27,452 nt of DNA from a virus: the IMG/VR virus record IMGVR_UViG_3300028392_000246, positions 1-27,452 of that record, one strand, 5' to 3'. The translations under genes were made by a program, and so were the position numbers. Shown in pieces: positions 26,561-27,452 of the stretch. Under the pieces are notes generated by a model, which saw only the letters and a list, made by a program, of their open reading frames with translations, was not told where the DNA came from and did not search any database. Within the stretch, counting starts at the first letter, position 1. Each line of letters opens with the position of its first letter.

Positions 26561-27452
26561 TTAGATAGTTTTTAGAGCTTTTACAATAGCACCATTTCTT
26601 GCAGGTTTTGTATCTTCTTTAACCTTCTTTTCAAAAGCAGCGACTGTTGCTTTGGCTTTTTCATAATCAGATAAAGTACTTGACTTACCACTTACTTGAC
26701 CAACATCAGTTGCTCCTGAAGCTAATTCAGGCTTAGTAAATGATGCTAAACCATTTTCATTGATAGCTTCACCAGTATTAGGATTAAATCTGTATTTATA
26801 TAAGTTTTCATAAATACCTAATTTTCTGTTTTCCAATTTGTTTTGAGCAATTTTAGAAGCAATAGAACCTAAAGCTTCTTGTGCAATTCTTTTAGTGTTA
26901 CTCTTAGCTATAGATTGTCTTTCGTATTGCTTATCTAGAATACCTAAGTTTTGTAACTGAGCTTGGTTTAATAGTTCTCTATTCTTACCATATGTTTGTT
27001 CAGCTGCTCCTTGGTTCATTCTAAATTGTTCTCCTAGCACTTTATTCTTCATCTCTGCAGCACTAGCCATAATTTGAGCTTGAGCACTGGGATTTCTTCC
27101 AGCAGCTCTCATGGCAGCATTAGCTTGTCCATCTATAGCATTGATTTGATCTTGTAAAGAAATACGTGAAGGTTGTCCTTGTAACATTGGTTGGAATGTT
27201 TGAGCTTGAACAGGTTCTATTTGGTTATTACCTAGAGCAAACATTTCTCCCATTAGTTGATTAGGATCTAAAGGCATTTGATTTGTAGGTCTAGCATAGT
27301 TAAATGCACTAGAAATAGCATCTGTAATTGCAGTGTTTCTATCACCTTTCTTTTTACCATCAGAAGTTGTGGTTGAAAACTTACCAGGTAAAGCACCTGA
27401 TTGATCTACAACATTATTATAAGGATCATAGTAATTACCATATTCATCTTGT
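26561..27452 (-). CDS. Internal virion protein, Gln/Ala-rich and helical (3' part; start outside window)
   Basis: The frame ending at 26561 stays open to the window edge. Upstream of the first internal ATG (27277), 58 further codons read DEYGNYYDPYNNVVDQSGAL and onward without a stop, so the real start lies beyond 27452. About 296 residues are visible. They include NNQIEPVQAQTFQPM, a PSRISLQDQINAIDGQ stretch and a long Ala/Gln/Asn-rich helical region. The end is basic (KPARNGAIVKALKTI). There is no membrane segment or catalytic motif. Composition and location directly before the 859-aa gene suggest another internal or neck-associated structural protein of a crAss-like phage. No specific role can be assigned. 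Confidence 0.72.
   Translation of the reverse strand, partial: QDEYGNYYDPYNNVVDQSGALPGKFSTTTSDGKKKGDRNTAITDAISSAFNYARPTNQMPLDPNQLMGEMFALGNNQIEPVQAQTFQPMLQGQPSRISLQDQINAIDGQANAAMRAAGRNPSAQAQIMASAAEMKNKVLGEQFRMNQGAAEQTYGKNRELLNQAQLQNLGILDKQYERQSIAKSNTKRIAQEALGSIASKIAQNKLENRKLGIYENLYKYRFNPNTGEAINENGLASFTKPELASGATDVGQVSGKSSTLSDYEKAKATVAAFEKKVKEDTKPARNGAIVKALKTI

Noticed and set aside
1-27452. Stop-codon reassignment, as known in some crAss-like phages
   Set aside because: All large frames are open under the standard code, and TAA, TAG and TGA each end genes at sensible places next to the following start.
1-27452. tRNA genes, CRISPR arrays, insertion sequences, integrase or attachment sites
   Set aside because: The intergenic gaps are all under about 170 bp and show no cloverleaf, regular spaced repeats, or transposase or integrase coding.

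Overview
The window is AT-rich (roughly one third G+C by eye) and is a late-gene segment of a tailed bacteriophage. Every gene I can support lies on the minus strand, so transcription runs from position 27452 toward position 1. The best assignment is a crAss-like phage (order Crassvirales) infecting a member of the Bacteroidota. Three things support this: a giant 3,928-residue protein with a single-chain RNA polymerase active-site motif (DFDID) of the type known from crAss-like virion RNA polymerases; the characteristic run of very large internal (cargo) proteins beside it; and promoters of the Bacteroidota type (TTG, 19-20 bp, TAnnTTTG) instead of -35/-10 elements. The standard genetic code fits all genes; TAA, TAG and TGA all act as stops.

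Layout in transcription order. (1) 27452-26561: the 3' part of an internal virion protein gene whose start lies outside the window. (2) 26474-7074: after a promoter, three large genes packed with 9-12 bp gaps: an 859-aa cargo protein, the 3,928-aa virion RNA polymerase polyprotein and a 1,670-aa cargo protein. The 1,670-aa protein carries a PD-(D/E)XK nuclease-like domain and a zincin-like domain. These are presumably packaged in the virion and ejected with the DNA, so the polymerase can start early transcription. (3) 7073-3507: a structured intergenic stretch with overlapping inverted repeats, then a 1,149-aa tail fibre built of repeats. (4) 3444-2806: two small genes of unknown function, a good promoter and an intrinsic terminator. 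(5) 2634-850: a compact lysis cassette behind its own promoter (coiled-coil membrane protein, holin-like protein, membrane-anchored envelope protein, GH24 lysozyme), followed by a 40-aa very basic protein. (6) 745-57: a fibre-like protein with a jelly-roll-like C-terminal domain, then a 37-aa miniature protein that repeats only its N-terminal motif. Another gene may begin at position 20 and leave the window.

The most interesting points are: the size and fusion architecture of the polymerase protein; two zincin-like domains, in adjacent cargo proteins, that have each lost a different metal-binding histidine (HEVFE and EEVVH); a nuclease-like domain in a probably ejected protein; two very short genes that routine calling would miss (37 and 40 aa); three host-type promoters placed in front of late modules; and an arrangement of overlapping inverted repeats that could form a pseudoknot or switch before the tail-fibre gene. 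No tRNA, rRNA, CRISPR array, insertion sequence or integrase was seen. No stretch longer than about 170 bp lacks a gene.
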